From contig CM043946.1 in the NCBI GenBank assembly GCA_014529385.2, forward strand, positions 17,374,077 through 17,438,076: a stretch of 64,000 bases of DNA, given 5' to 3'. A program made the translations under genes and the position numbers. The notes below the pieces were generated by a model. That model made no database searches, was not told the origin of the DNA, and was given only the letters and a program-made list of their open reading frames with translations. This document shows positions 53,989-64,000 of this stretch, piece after piece; the first letter of the stretch is position 1, and every line of letters starts with the position of its first letter. The DNA is from Adiantum capillus-veneris (Eukaryota > Streptophyta > Polypodiopsida > Polypodiales > Pteridaceae).

Positions 53989-55300
53989 ATGGCTGACAGA
54001 CCAGATGATGTGACTGAAGAGATTTCCTCTTCACAGGGTCAACAGACACATGAAGTGGGTAAGTCCTCAAGACCACCACAGACGGATGATGATATATTCA
54101 GGACCCAGTTGGCTACTGTTGTGGCTATGTTCACACAAGTAATGCAGAACCCGAGGTTTTTAGCCTTTCTGCAGCCCCCTGTTCCGTCTCAGCAAGTTGG
54201 GTCACTGGATCGTATTCAGAAGCATGTTACGGCTCAAGCACAGGTGATTCATACTGCAGAGTCAATGGAAACACCTGTACACTTGATGGAGAACATGCAG
54301 TCTTCACAACCTGTGCCTAAGGTGCAAGATCAGGTGGCTGAGATGCCAGTCTTTCAAGCTGTATCAGTTCAGCCCGCCACCTTTCAGCAGCCTATAGCTG
54401 GTTCTAATGGGCAGGGAAGCAACCTACAGGCTATGCAACTGGTCTTCCCACCACCTTCAGTACACCCTGGCTATTTTGGAGGTGGATCGTTATTCCAGAG
54501 CATGGCTGGTCGTGCACCTGGAAATCAGTTTTACATGCCAGGAACAGTGTTCGGGGGTGCTCACACGATGATGCCTAACCCCATGTATGGTGTCACGGGC
54601 ATGCTACCAGGGTTTCAAAGCACTCAGGGCCAATTTGGGATGCCACAGGCAAATTTTGGTATGGCTGGAATTACAAATCAACAGCCAAATATGGCATTTC
54701 CAGGTCAACTTAATTGCGGTCAGGGAACACAAATGAACCCTAACAGTGTTCTCATGTTTCAGTCACTTCCATATGACAATTTGATGCCGCTGGAGAGGCC
54801 AACTCCATACAAAGAAGGTGGCAAAGGTGTGACATGCACGACCTTTACAGGGTTTGATGACAGGAAGAAGGCTCTCTCATTCCTCCAGCAGGTTGACAAG
54901 GCCTATGCAGGAGGAAACTTTACAGAGGCTTCAAAGGTCCGCAAGGCAGCCACTTTCTTGATAGGAAATGCGGGACAATGGTGGACAACTTTATTGCTCC
55001 AAGGGAAAGCTCCGTCCACATGGATTTATTTCAAGCAGATTTTTGCAGCAACATGGTTATCTGATGATTTTGAAGCAGATGTCATGACAGAATGGCACCA
55101 GCTTAATCTTGCTACTAGCAAGAATCTGGATGATTACAATCGGATGTTTTGGAAAGCTCTACTTCCAGTAACTTCCTATAGGTTTGTGCCATTGACAGAA
55201 CAGATTGAAAAATACTGTTGTGGCCTACCCAAAGGATTGAGAAAATACTGCACGAAGACAAAAGTCACTACTTTGACGCGCTCATCGAGGTAGCAAACAC
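53989..55300 (+). CDS. Gag region of the plus chromovirus
   Basis: The likely start is MADRPDDVTEEISSSQGQ. The first 270 residues are Gln, Pro, Met and Gly-rich. The gag domain follows (KALSFLQQVDKAYAGGNF, then AATFLIGNAGQWWTTLLLQG). A zinc-knuckle-like segment (CEQPCHIAYNC) lies near 55560. Fossil. Confidence 0.85.
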
Positions 55301-55734
55301 TGGCAATGGTTTGCTCAAGGGAGAAGATTGTGAATTTAACACTGGCGTCAAGGCAGGATCAGGCAAGAAAAATTCAGCGAAGAAGCACGTTCCCAATGAG
55401 GCTCCGAAAGGGACTCAGGAGCCAGCCAACGCAGGGAAAGACAAAGCTACGGTTGAATCAGAAAAAGGACTAGCAAAGAAATGGAAAAGACGTTTTCCTC
55501 GCAAGTCGGAAGAGCAAAAGAAGGTCCTGAGGATAGAGAACAAATACTTTATATGTGAGCAGCCTTGCCACATTGCTTACAATTGTCGTACAAAGAAAAG
55601 GCCAGCTGATTCTGATGACAAAGAAGACAAGAAAGGAAAGAAGCCCATGGCTGGTCTAGTGCCAGATATGGTGGGCGACAAGCCAAATTCAGATGCAAGT
55701 GAGCTTTACAGAGCATGGGGAAAGGTCAGGGATC

Positions 55735-56130
55735 AAACAATGCTTATCTTCTTTGATCCAGGTGCCAAAGCCAACTTCATTTCCCCAGTATTGGCTTCAA
55801 AGTTGGGAATCAGACCTGAAGAGATGGGGTATACAGCAGAGGCAGGTTTGGCATGTCCTGGCCATACAGAGGCTGTGACACCCATCATTGGAAAGTTGCG
55901 CCTACATATCCAGTCCTATGTAGATGCTGAAGAATTTTACATCATGCCACTGGACGGATGTGATGTGTTGTTAGGTAAGTTGCGCCTACATATCCAGTCC
56001 TATGTAGATGCTGAAGAATTTTACATCATGCCACTGGACGGATGTGATGTGTTGTTAGGTATTCCTTGGTTATTCCTTGGAATCATGGATGCCTACAACA
56101 AAAAGATCACTGTACAGAGCAAGGGAAAGA
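55735..56130 (+). CDS. Protease region of the plus chromovirus
   Basis: A retropepsin-like stretch (MLIFFDPGAKANFISPVLAS) with the later DVLLGIPWL segment that ends the fold in gypsy proteases. Fossil. Confidence 0.7.
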
Positions 56131-56389
56131 CTCACATTCTGGATGTAAAGCTTAAAGGGGAGTCTATTCCCACTGTATTAGCTTCTACTATTACTTCTGT
56201 AATGAAAAAGCATCTTTCTGCGTACTTGGTTTTTGCACGTGAAGTGTGAGAATGTGATGAATCAAATTTATCTGTGCTAGATAAAGAAAGGTCAATGTTT
56301 TTACAATAGTATAGTGACTGTTTTTCCGATTCATTACCGTCTCAATTACCGCCAGAGAGACCCGAGGACCATGCGAAAGATTTGGTGCC

Positions 56390-57650
56390 AGGCAGTAGCC
56401 CACCAAATAAGCCTCCGTACAGGGTTAGTGCGACTCAGCAGAAAGAGATAATGGGCCAAGTACAGGAGCTGTTTGAAAAGGGGCTGATTCAGCCGAGTTC
56501 ATCTCCATTCTGTTCTCCAGTGTTGTTGGTGCAGAAAAAGGATGGCTCATGGCGTATGTGCATCGACTACCGTGCACTGAACAAGAATACCATCAAGAAT
56601 AGGTTCCCTATACCTAGAATTGATGATATTATGGACAAATTAGAAGGAGCAGCTATGTTTAGCAGGATAGATCTAAAGAGTGGGTACCATCAGATCCGCA
56701 TTAGATGAGAGGATGTGCACAAGACTGCTTTTAGAACGACGTTTGGCCTTTACGAATTTTTAGTGATGCCCTTTGGTCTCACAAATGCTCCTGCTACGTT
56801 CAATAGGATGATGGACAGAATTTTCCGTCCACACGAGCAGTTTGTTGGTACATTCTTTGATGACATGATAGTCTACTCAAAGAATGAAGAGGAGCATAGG
56901 CATCACTTGGCCATTGTGTTCGAAGAGCTACGCAGTCATAGGTTGCTCATCAATGCAAAGAAAAGTGAATTTTTTATGGAAGAGATCCACTTTCTGGGAC
57001 ACATTGTCTCAAAGGACGGTGTCAGAATGGATCCTGCAAAAGTTGAAGCGATCAAGTCATGGCCAGATTTGAAGACGGTGCACGATGTCCGAAGTTTCTT
57101 GGGACTATGCTCCTATTACAGAAGGTTTATCCGAAATTTCGCTGAGATTGCTTCACCTTTACATGCTCTTCAAAAGAAGGCAGTCACCTTTAGATGGACA
57201 CAGAAAGAGATTTCAGCTTTTAATCTCTTGAAGGAAAAGATGACTTCAGATCTAGTCATTGTGTTGCCAGATCTTAGGAAGTCATTTGTGGACCAGTATG
57301 ACGCCTGCGGTAGTAGGATTGGTGCAGTGCTAATGCAAGATGGCAGGGTAGTAGCCTATGAGAGCAGAATTTTGCAAGGGCCAGAGATGACCATGCAGGT
57401 CTATGAGAAAACGAGTTACTGGCTGTGATTCATGCGCTCTTAAGTTGGAAACACTACCTGCTAGGTGCAGATTTCGTTGTCCAAACGGACCATCAGACCT
57501 TGCGATACTTCTTGACACAGGCAAAGCTATCTGAGAAGCATATGCGATGGGCAAATATCTTGTCCATGTTCCACTTTCAGATTGTGCATGTGGAAGGCAA
57601 GAAGAATGTTGTGGCTGATGCCTTGTCAAGGAAGCCACAAATTTCAGCTG
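56390..57650 (+). CDS. RT and RNase H region of the plus chromovirus
   Basis: [75 protein letters not shown]. RNase [48 protein letters not shown]. Typical Ty3/gypsy order. Fossil. Confidence 0.9.
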
Positions 57651-57759
57651 TGTCAATTCCTTATCATCATGAACTTGATGATATGAGAGAACAATACACA
57701 AATGATGAAGATTTTGCAAGGGTCTTTGAGCAGCTAATGGATGGACAACGTCATGAACA

Positions 57760-58830
57760 CTATCTTCTCAGAGATTGGTTCATGATGATGCATGGCAGAT
57801 TGTGTGTCACAAAGCCATTGCGATGCAAAGTTATGGAAGAGAGTCATGTCCCACCGTATGCAGGGCATCGTGGTATCGATGCTACAGTTAAAGCGGTTGA
57901 GACATTCTTCTACTGGACTACATTGAGAAGAGATGTGGATGCCTTTGTGCGAGAATGCCTAATTTGTCAGAAGGTCAAGTTTGACAGGCAAAAGGCACCA
58001 GGGTTATTGCGACCACTACCTATTCCAGACAAACCATGGGAAAGTATTGCTATGGATGTTATCTTTGATCTTCCGAGAATGCAGACAGGAAACGATGGTA
58101 TTTGGACCATTATTTGCAGATTCAGCAAGCAGGCTCATTTCATTCCTGTTAGGAAGAAGATAAAGCCAGATCAGATGGCATGCCTGTTTATGAGCAATAT
58201 TTTCAAGTATCATGGCATGCCACAGTCGATTGTTAGCGACCGTGATCCACGCATGACAAGTTTGTTCTGGAGAGGCTTGTTTGAGAATATGGGCACAACG
58301 CTCAAATTCTCTTCGTCATTTCATCCTCAAACAAATGGGCAGTCAGAAGAGGCAAATTCTACTGTCCTAGATCTGCTGAAGTGTTATGTGTCAGAGCATA
58401 AAGGAAAGTGGGAGCAGTATTTGCCATTGGTGGAGTATGCATACAATAATACAGTGCATTCATCAACTGGCAAGGCACCTTTTGAGATAGTTGAAGGTGG
58501 CAAGAAAGTTCCTCCCATACTGCATACAAAGGACAAGATATTTGAAGCAGATAAGTATGTTCAGGACATCGATGAAATGTACAAGAAGGTCAAAGTGGCC
58601 TTAGAAAAGACTCAGGCAAAGCAAAAGAAAGCAGCTGATCGTCACCTTCGTGAAGTGCTATATTCACTTGGTGATTGGGTGCTTTTGCGCTTTGAAAAGG
58701 CAAGGTTAAAGAAGATGAAGGGCAAGGAAAGACTGTTTCCAAAGCTCAGCATGCGTTACTATGGGCCTTTTCAAGTGTGCGACATAATCAGTGATGTTGC
58801 ATATAGGCTGAAATTGCTTGACAGTTAGAA
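57760..58830 (+). CDS. Integrase region of the plus chromovirus
   Basis: HHCC module: HVPPYAGHRGIDATVKAVE through CLICQKVKFDRQK. Core: MDVIFDLPRMQTGN, SDRDPRMTSLFW and HPQTNGQSEEANS give the D, D and E residues. The C-terminal GPF/Y-like segment reads MRYYGPFQVCDIISDVAYRL. Fossil. Confidence 0.9.
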
Positions 58831-58919
58831 GATTCATAATGCGTTTCATGTGAGTCTTCTCAGACCCTATGTGGGTGATGTGCCAGAAGATATGCCAGCT
58901 GAAGATCAACCGGAAGTCG

Positions 58920-59110
58920 AGGAACTTGACGAGATCTTGGTCCCGGAACAGATTTTGGCACACAAAGAAAGGAAAGTGAAAGGCAAGGTTGCTAGGCGTT
59001 ACTTGGTAAAGTTCAGAAACTATCCACCAATGGATGCTAAGTGGATGGAAGAAGGTGAACTTGCAGAGTCACCAACTGTGTTATCACTTTACCTTGAAGC
59101 CTTCGGTTTG
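58920..59110 (+). CDS. Chromodomain region of the plus chromovirus
   Basis: EILVPEQILAHKERKVKGK, then ARRYLVKFRNYPPMDAKWME, is a chromodomain. It confirms assignment to chromoviruses. Fossil. Confidence 0.88.
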
Positions 59111-59131
59111 CAACCTACCTTGACCCCTTGA

Positions 59132-59704
59132 GTTTCAGAGCTACATGGATTGTCAGTGTGACAATGGCTTTTGAAACAAATGATGTACATGGTATTTAAA
59201 GTGAGCTCAAATGAAATACGTGTTACATGAATGTTAGAGCTGTACAGATTGTTAGTTTGGCAATTGCTCTTATGGAATGTCCAAAAGTTTAATTAGTGCT
59301 ATAGAAGTGAGTATTTCTTGTCAGTTTGTCAAGGATACAGTAATTGCTTCTATTAAAGAGTACATGTGTAACTGCATTCTTAAACTGTCGGTTTGGGTAT
59401 GCTCGAAAGTGTTACGGGATCCAACGTGTACTATAAGACAATGGCAAAATGTGTAGCTACCATTTTGTCATTGGAAAGTTAGTGATTCAAAGCGATGGCA
59501 GAGTGCGCAGCTACCACTATGTCATTGGGACAGGGTTCACACGGAGGCAATACATGTGTCGACAAGGTGTTGAATACACTAGGGTTGACAATGAGCATGT
59601 ATGTGTCGTACATGTGTCGACAGGTGTTGAATACATCAGTGTTGTTTTGAAGCATGTACGTTTTAGTTGCAAACGAGGACGTTTGAGATTTCAAGATGGG
59701 GGTA
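59132..59704 (+). other. 3' untranslated part of the plus chromovirus
   Basis: AT-rich, with two imperfect repeats around ATGTGTCGACAAGGTGTTG (about 59552 and 59607). It ends at the purine tract AAGATGGGGGTA before the 3' LTR. Confidence 0.6.
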
Positions 59705-61197
59705 TGTCACCAGCGTGTGACTACTATCTATCCTTTTTGTTGATTTCTTTCTTATTATCTATTTACTTTCACTTTTTGGAAACACCCCTCAGAAAATGTA
59801 ACTGCCCTGCATTGCATAGCTAGTGTGGAACTGTCCAGAGGGAGTCCAGGCCTGAGGGCAAGAGAGCACTAAGGTTGGACAAGGACTATGGTTAGCCAAG
59901 TGGGGTCATTGACCAGCCAAACTGGAATCCTTTGTTACAGAGGCTACATTTCAGTTCTGGGTGTGGCTGCAGTGTACAAAGAGGGTCATATGACCTAGAA
60001 AGATACAATGGCAGCATCTCCTAAAATTTAGGGAACTGCTATTTTGGGACTTGAAAATGTGTTTGCGTCATTACCTCCGGAATGACAAGGAGAACATTTT
60101 CTTACTCTGCCGTGAAGTCAACTGGGCAACCGGTTGGGAGATTTTTAGGCGGCAACCCCGAAACGGGAAAATGCTTGTAAATGTACCAAGTGGTACCTTC
60201 TGGTGCACTTTCCTCATGCAACAAGAAGTGGCGCCGATTTTTAAGCTGGGAGAGGCTCATTTTCAGCTTTTGTCACAGGTTAAGAGCTATGGAGTGCTTG
60301 CTTTCCCTCCTATGTACAGTGCGGTGCCAAGAGTGATGCCCTGCACGCTACGCACTGCCCTCTCTCTCCTGTATGGCAGTATGTTATGCCCCTCTAGTGG
60401 GCTTTTCATTTGACCAATGTACAGTTGTGTGGGTTCATGCGCGATTGCCGAGGCAAGAGCCTCTTGCACAGGTACTGGATTAGCTAGCGGCTAATCCCCC
60501 GTAGGTACAGGTGAATTTGGAGAGGTTTCACGCCAAGAATCTCGTCCGATTCAAAGGGCAAGTAGCCCTACAGGTGCGGGAGCTCGAGGACTTGCTACGG
60601 ATGCGACCGGCACGCGAAACGGAGCCCGAAACAGTAAATTACAGCCTGCTGTGTATTTTTGCAGGTTTAGGGTTTTTGCAGGTTTAGGGTTTTGGCCCTA
60701 AACGGTCCCTAATACCCCCAGGAGGTTTGGGGACGCGAGGGGAGTGCTGTACAGGTGATCTGACGCATTTTCGGGGCTGAAAACAGAGAATTCAGCGTGC
60801 TGCAGATTCTCGCCAGGTTTTGCAAAGTGTCCATATGCGTTGGGAAAGTCAGTCAATGCGTGGGAATACTGGCTGTGAAGGGTCCTAGTACATTTATGTT
60901 GCCGAAATCGGGCCAGAACAGTTGAAATTCAGCCAAGTTTGTTCGGGGCAGCTTGTAGGGAACCACAACGTTTATTCCCTCTTTTGAACAATAAAGAAAT
61001 ACTGAAAGGGGCGCCTAAGTTAGGGGCCAATCTGGTGTCGGTCTACTCATACAGGTGCAATCTAGCAGCCTGTATCCCTTTCCTCCGTGTTGTGTCTTGA
61101 AAGTACAGGTAGAATAGACGACTAATAATGGGTGAAAGCTAAATCAAGGTTTGAAGTAAAGTCTACCGCCCTTTTTGGATTGAACAGGCCGGTTTCA
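59705..61197 (+). repeat. 3' LTR of the plus chromovirus
   Basis: About 1.49 kb, aligned with 52433-53881. Two teloboxes lie at 60667 and 60684, where the 5' LTR has one. Confidence 0.9.
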
Positions 61198-61202
61198 TCA
61201 TG

Positions 61203-62246
61203 CTTGTGAGAAATCACATCTTGATCATGCAAATCATCATGCTTGTGAGAAATCACATCTTGATCATGCAAATCATGATGCTTGTCATTGTCATCCAAAT
61301 TATTATGCAAATCATTGGCATCCAAATCATCATGCTTATTATTGTGCTTCAAATCATCATGCAAATCATTATCATTCAATTCATCATGGTTCTCATCATG
61401 CAATTCCTGTGTGTCATGCTGTGGAGAAGAAGAGACTGAGAGAGTCTCCTTTTCTCGATTCTGTTGCATCTGTGCCTGAGCTTGAGAAAAGAGTCGCAAT
61501 AACTCTTGCATTTGTGCTTTGTTCTCGCAATAAAATTCTGCTTCTATGGCTGCCCTTCTTTCTTGGTACTTACGCTCGATGGCTGCCATATCTTCTTCGT
61601 AGGCTTTTCTTTCTGCTTCTCTTTCTTGGTCCAACTCCTCCATAGGAGTTAGTGCAATCTTTGTCGTAGATGGGAAAGGGTCGGAAAAACCTCCTTGTGG
61701 GGAAAATTCTTTTTCGCCTCTCTCATGCTCATCACTTCCAAGCGAAGTATCCAATCCGCTTCGAGTGATGATCATTCTGCAATCGTGGTTCTTGGGTTCT
61801 TAAGTCCACGAGGGACTTGGGTTCTTAAGTTCACGAGGAACTTGGGTTCTTGGGGGTCCCAAGGTTCTTGAGGTCCTTGACTCGTGAGAATCTTGGGTTC
61901 TTGAGGTTTTCTTTCGCTTGCAAATCGCGTTGTAGAAGGATCTTCTCTTCACCCGAGTTCTACTCCCTTCTGCGGGCGCACCCCTTGGCGGCCTTGCGCT
62001 CACACCAAGGTTGCTTTTTCCCACCTCACGTCGATTGGCCGGCCGCAAAGTGCACGGTCCGCTCTCAATGAGTGAAAAGAGACACAAGGGGAGGCTGGAC
62101 AAGCCCTTCTTTCTTGGGATTCCTGTCACTCTTCAACAAAACACGATTAGGAATCGCCACGCCCAAGCGAACTTGGGTTCGTGCGATCGCAACAAGCAAA
62201 AAAATTGTTGCGGTTCTTTCCTTGAGTAATGCAGAACACTTACAAA
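61203..62246 (-). mobile_element. HD interior of E3: gag-like N-terminal region and leader
   Basis: On the minus strand the coding region starts at 61775, MIITRSGLDTSLGSDEHER. A helical charged part (residues 40-105) follows, then a long His/Asp/Asn repeat tract (HDELNDNDLHDDLKHNNKHD and more, to about 61203). Upstream (61776-62246) is the leader shared with E1 and E2. Fossil. Confidence 0.78.
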
Positions 62247-62258
62247 GCTCTGATACCA
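62247..62258 (-). promoter_or_regulatory. Primer-binding site of HD copy E3
   Basis: GCTCTGATACCA is the complement of the initiator-Met site. The LTR starts at 62260. Confidence 0.85.
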
Positions 62259-62259
62259 A

Positions 62260-63512
62260 TGTAAGGTGCAGCCGAATGAATGTTGTATTTTCTCAAGATT
62301 AGTGATCTTTATTGCTCAAGGTTCCTTTTAGTTCTTAGGGAAAGAGAGAGCTTTCCGTCTTGTAGAGTGCTGTGGTCACGAACAAAGTGAGTGGATATTG
62401 TGCGTGCAAGTGAATGAGACTGAGAGAAGGAGAGAGAAGAGATACGACACCGAGAGGTTGTAAAACCCTCCTCCGAAGGCCCCACTCTTGTCGGCGAGAG
62501 TGGTCTACTTTGATTGCACAAAGTTGTACAATGCGAATGCAATGGACTGATGCAATGGGACTATGCCGATGACGACGACGACTCGATGGCTGAAATCTGT
62601 AGGCTTCTAATCGCTGAATTCGGGGATTGTTTCAGTGCTGAAAATGACTGTTTTGGCTGCGTTTTTAGGGCTGAAAATGGGGGAACCATTTGCAACCGGT
62701 CTGGGGCTGATCTGCTTCTATGTCATAGGCTGAAAACGGTGTTTATCTGCTGTGGCTTAAGGCTGAAAACAAAAACGCTGATGGTTCCTGTTGCTTAGCA
62801 AAACGCTGGTGCTGATCTGGGACAGCAAATAAAAAACGCTATGATGCTTGCTGCAGATTTGGGCTGAATATCAAAAACGCTGACCTGCTCCTGTTCTTGC
62901 CAAAAACGCTGGCTGTGGAGATGCAAAAATGCTGATGGGATGCTTGTGCAAAATGCTAGCAAAGCTGAGGTATTAGGAGCAAAATCGTGATGGACTTGAT
63001 CTGCTGCTGCTGATGGTTAAAGCGCCAGCAATGCTGAGGTTCTGCTGTGGATGAAAACGCCAAGGGAAGTGGGAGGATGGCGAGGATCTACTGCTGGGGG
63101 GGGGGGGGGGGGGAGAAGTTGCCTGTTGAGCGGGAAGCTCCTGCTGCCTCTTCTGCCAAAAAGTGCTAACTTGGGTTTGCTTATATATTAACTTAGCAAA
63201 ATTGCCCTACCTACTTTTGTAGGAAAGTCACTTAAAAGTAAGAAGTGAAAATCCCAATAAATAGGAAAATAGGCTAAATGCATTGGAAAATTCCCCTAAC
63301 TGATGCTAATGGATTCTGATGGGAATTCCAATGATCATGCTGTGTGCAACCGGAGGATATGCATCTAAGCTAAGTGATTGGGCATGCACGGTCTACGAAT
63401 AGACTCACAAAAGTGTCAGATCATTGCTAATCTAAACTTGACTGGACTTATTGAACCCTGCTGTGGTGTAGCTTGTCCACGAACACATAGGTTTGGGATG
63501 TGTCACGTGACA
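62260..63512 (-). repeat. 5' LTR of HD copy E3
   Basis: 1253 bp, starting TGTAAGGTGCAGCCG and ending TGTCACGTGACA, with a run of 18 G at 63096-63113. It matches 46450-47700. Confidence 0.88.
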
Positions 63513-63517
63513 GGACC

Positions 63518-64000
63518 ACTCGGCGAGGATCTGTAAGTTGGTGAGAAACTTATTCTCTTGTTGCTTTTGCTAGGGTTTATGTCCCTCGGTCGAGATCTGC
63601 AGGTTGGGTAGGGGAGCCCTAACCCGTTAGGTCTTCGATGGCTTGACATGTCAGCAGTTTTTGATATCCCCCTTTCTTGAAAGAAGAGTAATCGTCTGGG
63701 ATTACATCCTTGCAAAACAACTCAAGTTAGCTCAAAAATATCCGAGGGTCATTCCGAGGGTTAATTGCGAGGGTCATTCAGTTTTCTCATTCCATATTGA
63801 AGCTCTTGATATTTTGGTGTAGCATTATTATCCATCACACCTAGTCCGCGCTGATCTGTAATGGGTGTCTCCATGCACTAAAATGACATACCCAGGAAAT
63901 CTCACCCAATTAGGAATATTCAGTGTTTGGCACATCACAATGCAACATAGATGCTTACATGTGCATGCTACAAGACATAGAAACTTATAGTCGCCGATAT
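63518..64000 (-). mobile_element. Older chromovirus-like LTR end and interior
   Basis: 63518-63676 appears to complete the LTR begun before E3. After it, on the minus strand, CTTTCAAGAAAGGGGGATA reads as a polypurine tract. 63677-63720 resembles the first interior bases of the 6.5-kb minus chromovirus near 36159-36220. The body lies beyond the window. Fossil. Confidence 0.5.

Larger units (their letters stand above)
52433..61197 (+). mobile_element. Ty3/gypsy chromovirus, plus strand, 8.8 kb
   Basis: LTRs of about 1.45 and 1.49 kb, target duplication TCATG (52428-52432 and 61198-61202), polypurine tract at about 59690-59704. Order: gag, protease, RT, RNase H, integrase, chromodomain. Related to the 6.5-kb minus chromovirus but with different, longer LTRs. 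LTR substitutions are around 3% by eye plus two short length differences. The ends look whole; the coding part is broken, with about five breaks. It sits within HD copy E3. Confidence 0.93.
46450..63512 (-). mobile_element. HD-family element, copy E3, with two nested insertions
   Basis: LTRs 46450-47700 and 62260-63512, target duplication GGACC (46445-46449 and 63513-63517), reversed primer site at 62247-62258. The interior is interrupted by a gag-only copia element (48389-52147) and a chromovirus (52433-61197). Without those insertions the element would be roughly 4.5 kb. The LTRs differ by around 3% by eye, so it is older than the copia insertion. Non-autonomous, with no pol. Fossil. Confidence 0.85.

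Overview
The window looks like repeat-rich nuclear DNA of a land plant, probably one with a large genome such as a fern, lycophyte or gymnosperm. The reasons are Ty3/gypsy elements with chromodomains, a very long Tat/Athila-like gypsy element, Ty1/copia elements primed by initiator tRNA-Met, a non-LTR (LINE) element, telobox-type TTAGGGTTT motifs in LTRs, and a single GC-rich plant-like exon with a normal splice donor. The species cannot be told from the sequence. No rRNA, tRNA or CRISPR array was seen. All LTR elements are treated as fossils: parts, ends and rough ages are given, without lists of damage.

Layout. 1-2505 holds the end of a short gag-only copia element and two further copia fragments on the minus strand. 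The second of these has its LTR (2506-2620 plus 19474-19699) split by a 16.85-kb gypsy element at 2621-19468 (target duplication ACATA). That element is the most unusual object here. It has tRNA-Asp-type priming, a gag-protease ORF, an integrase ORF with two HHCC zinc-binding modules, a second retropepsin-like ORF after the integrase, a late accessory block (one ORF resembling the putative plant transposon protein family, then proline-rich and coiled-coil ORFs), and long non-coding stretches carrying a 24-bp perfect or near-perfect palindrome, repeated about every 285 bp in one array. No reverse transcriptase was recognised in it. 19700-25850 contains a copia-like LTR/promoter piece with GA microsatellites, a minus-strand LINE reverse transcriptase whose catalytic box reads YAND, and the leader and LTR of a minus-strand gypsy element. 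25986-29906 holds copia RT-RNase H and LTR pieces.

The only convincing host gene is an exon at 30632-31000: the N-terminus of a zinc-type/quinone-oxidoreductase-like (MDR family) protein, ending at a GT donor. No later exon was recognised downstream. From about 31975 onward everything is nested LTR elements.

32784-63512 is a pile-up of a non-autonomous, minus-oriented LTR family (called HD family here) whose gag-like ORF begins M-I/V-ITRSG and carries His-Asp repeats. One copy (35244-43661) is split by a 6.5-kb minus-strand chromovirus at 35603-42084 (duplication CATGT). Another copy spans 46450-63512 (duplication GGACC) and is split twice: by a 3.76-kb gag-only copia derivative at 48389-52147 (duplication CAGGA) and by an 8.8-kb plus-strand chromovirus at 52433-61197 (duplication TCATG). 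That HD copy itself sits inside what looks like the LTR of an older minus-strand chromovirus whose body continues past the window end. LTR divergence judged by eye (about 1% for the copia derivative, 2-3% for the others) fits the nesting order.
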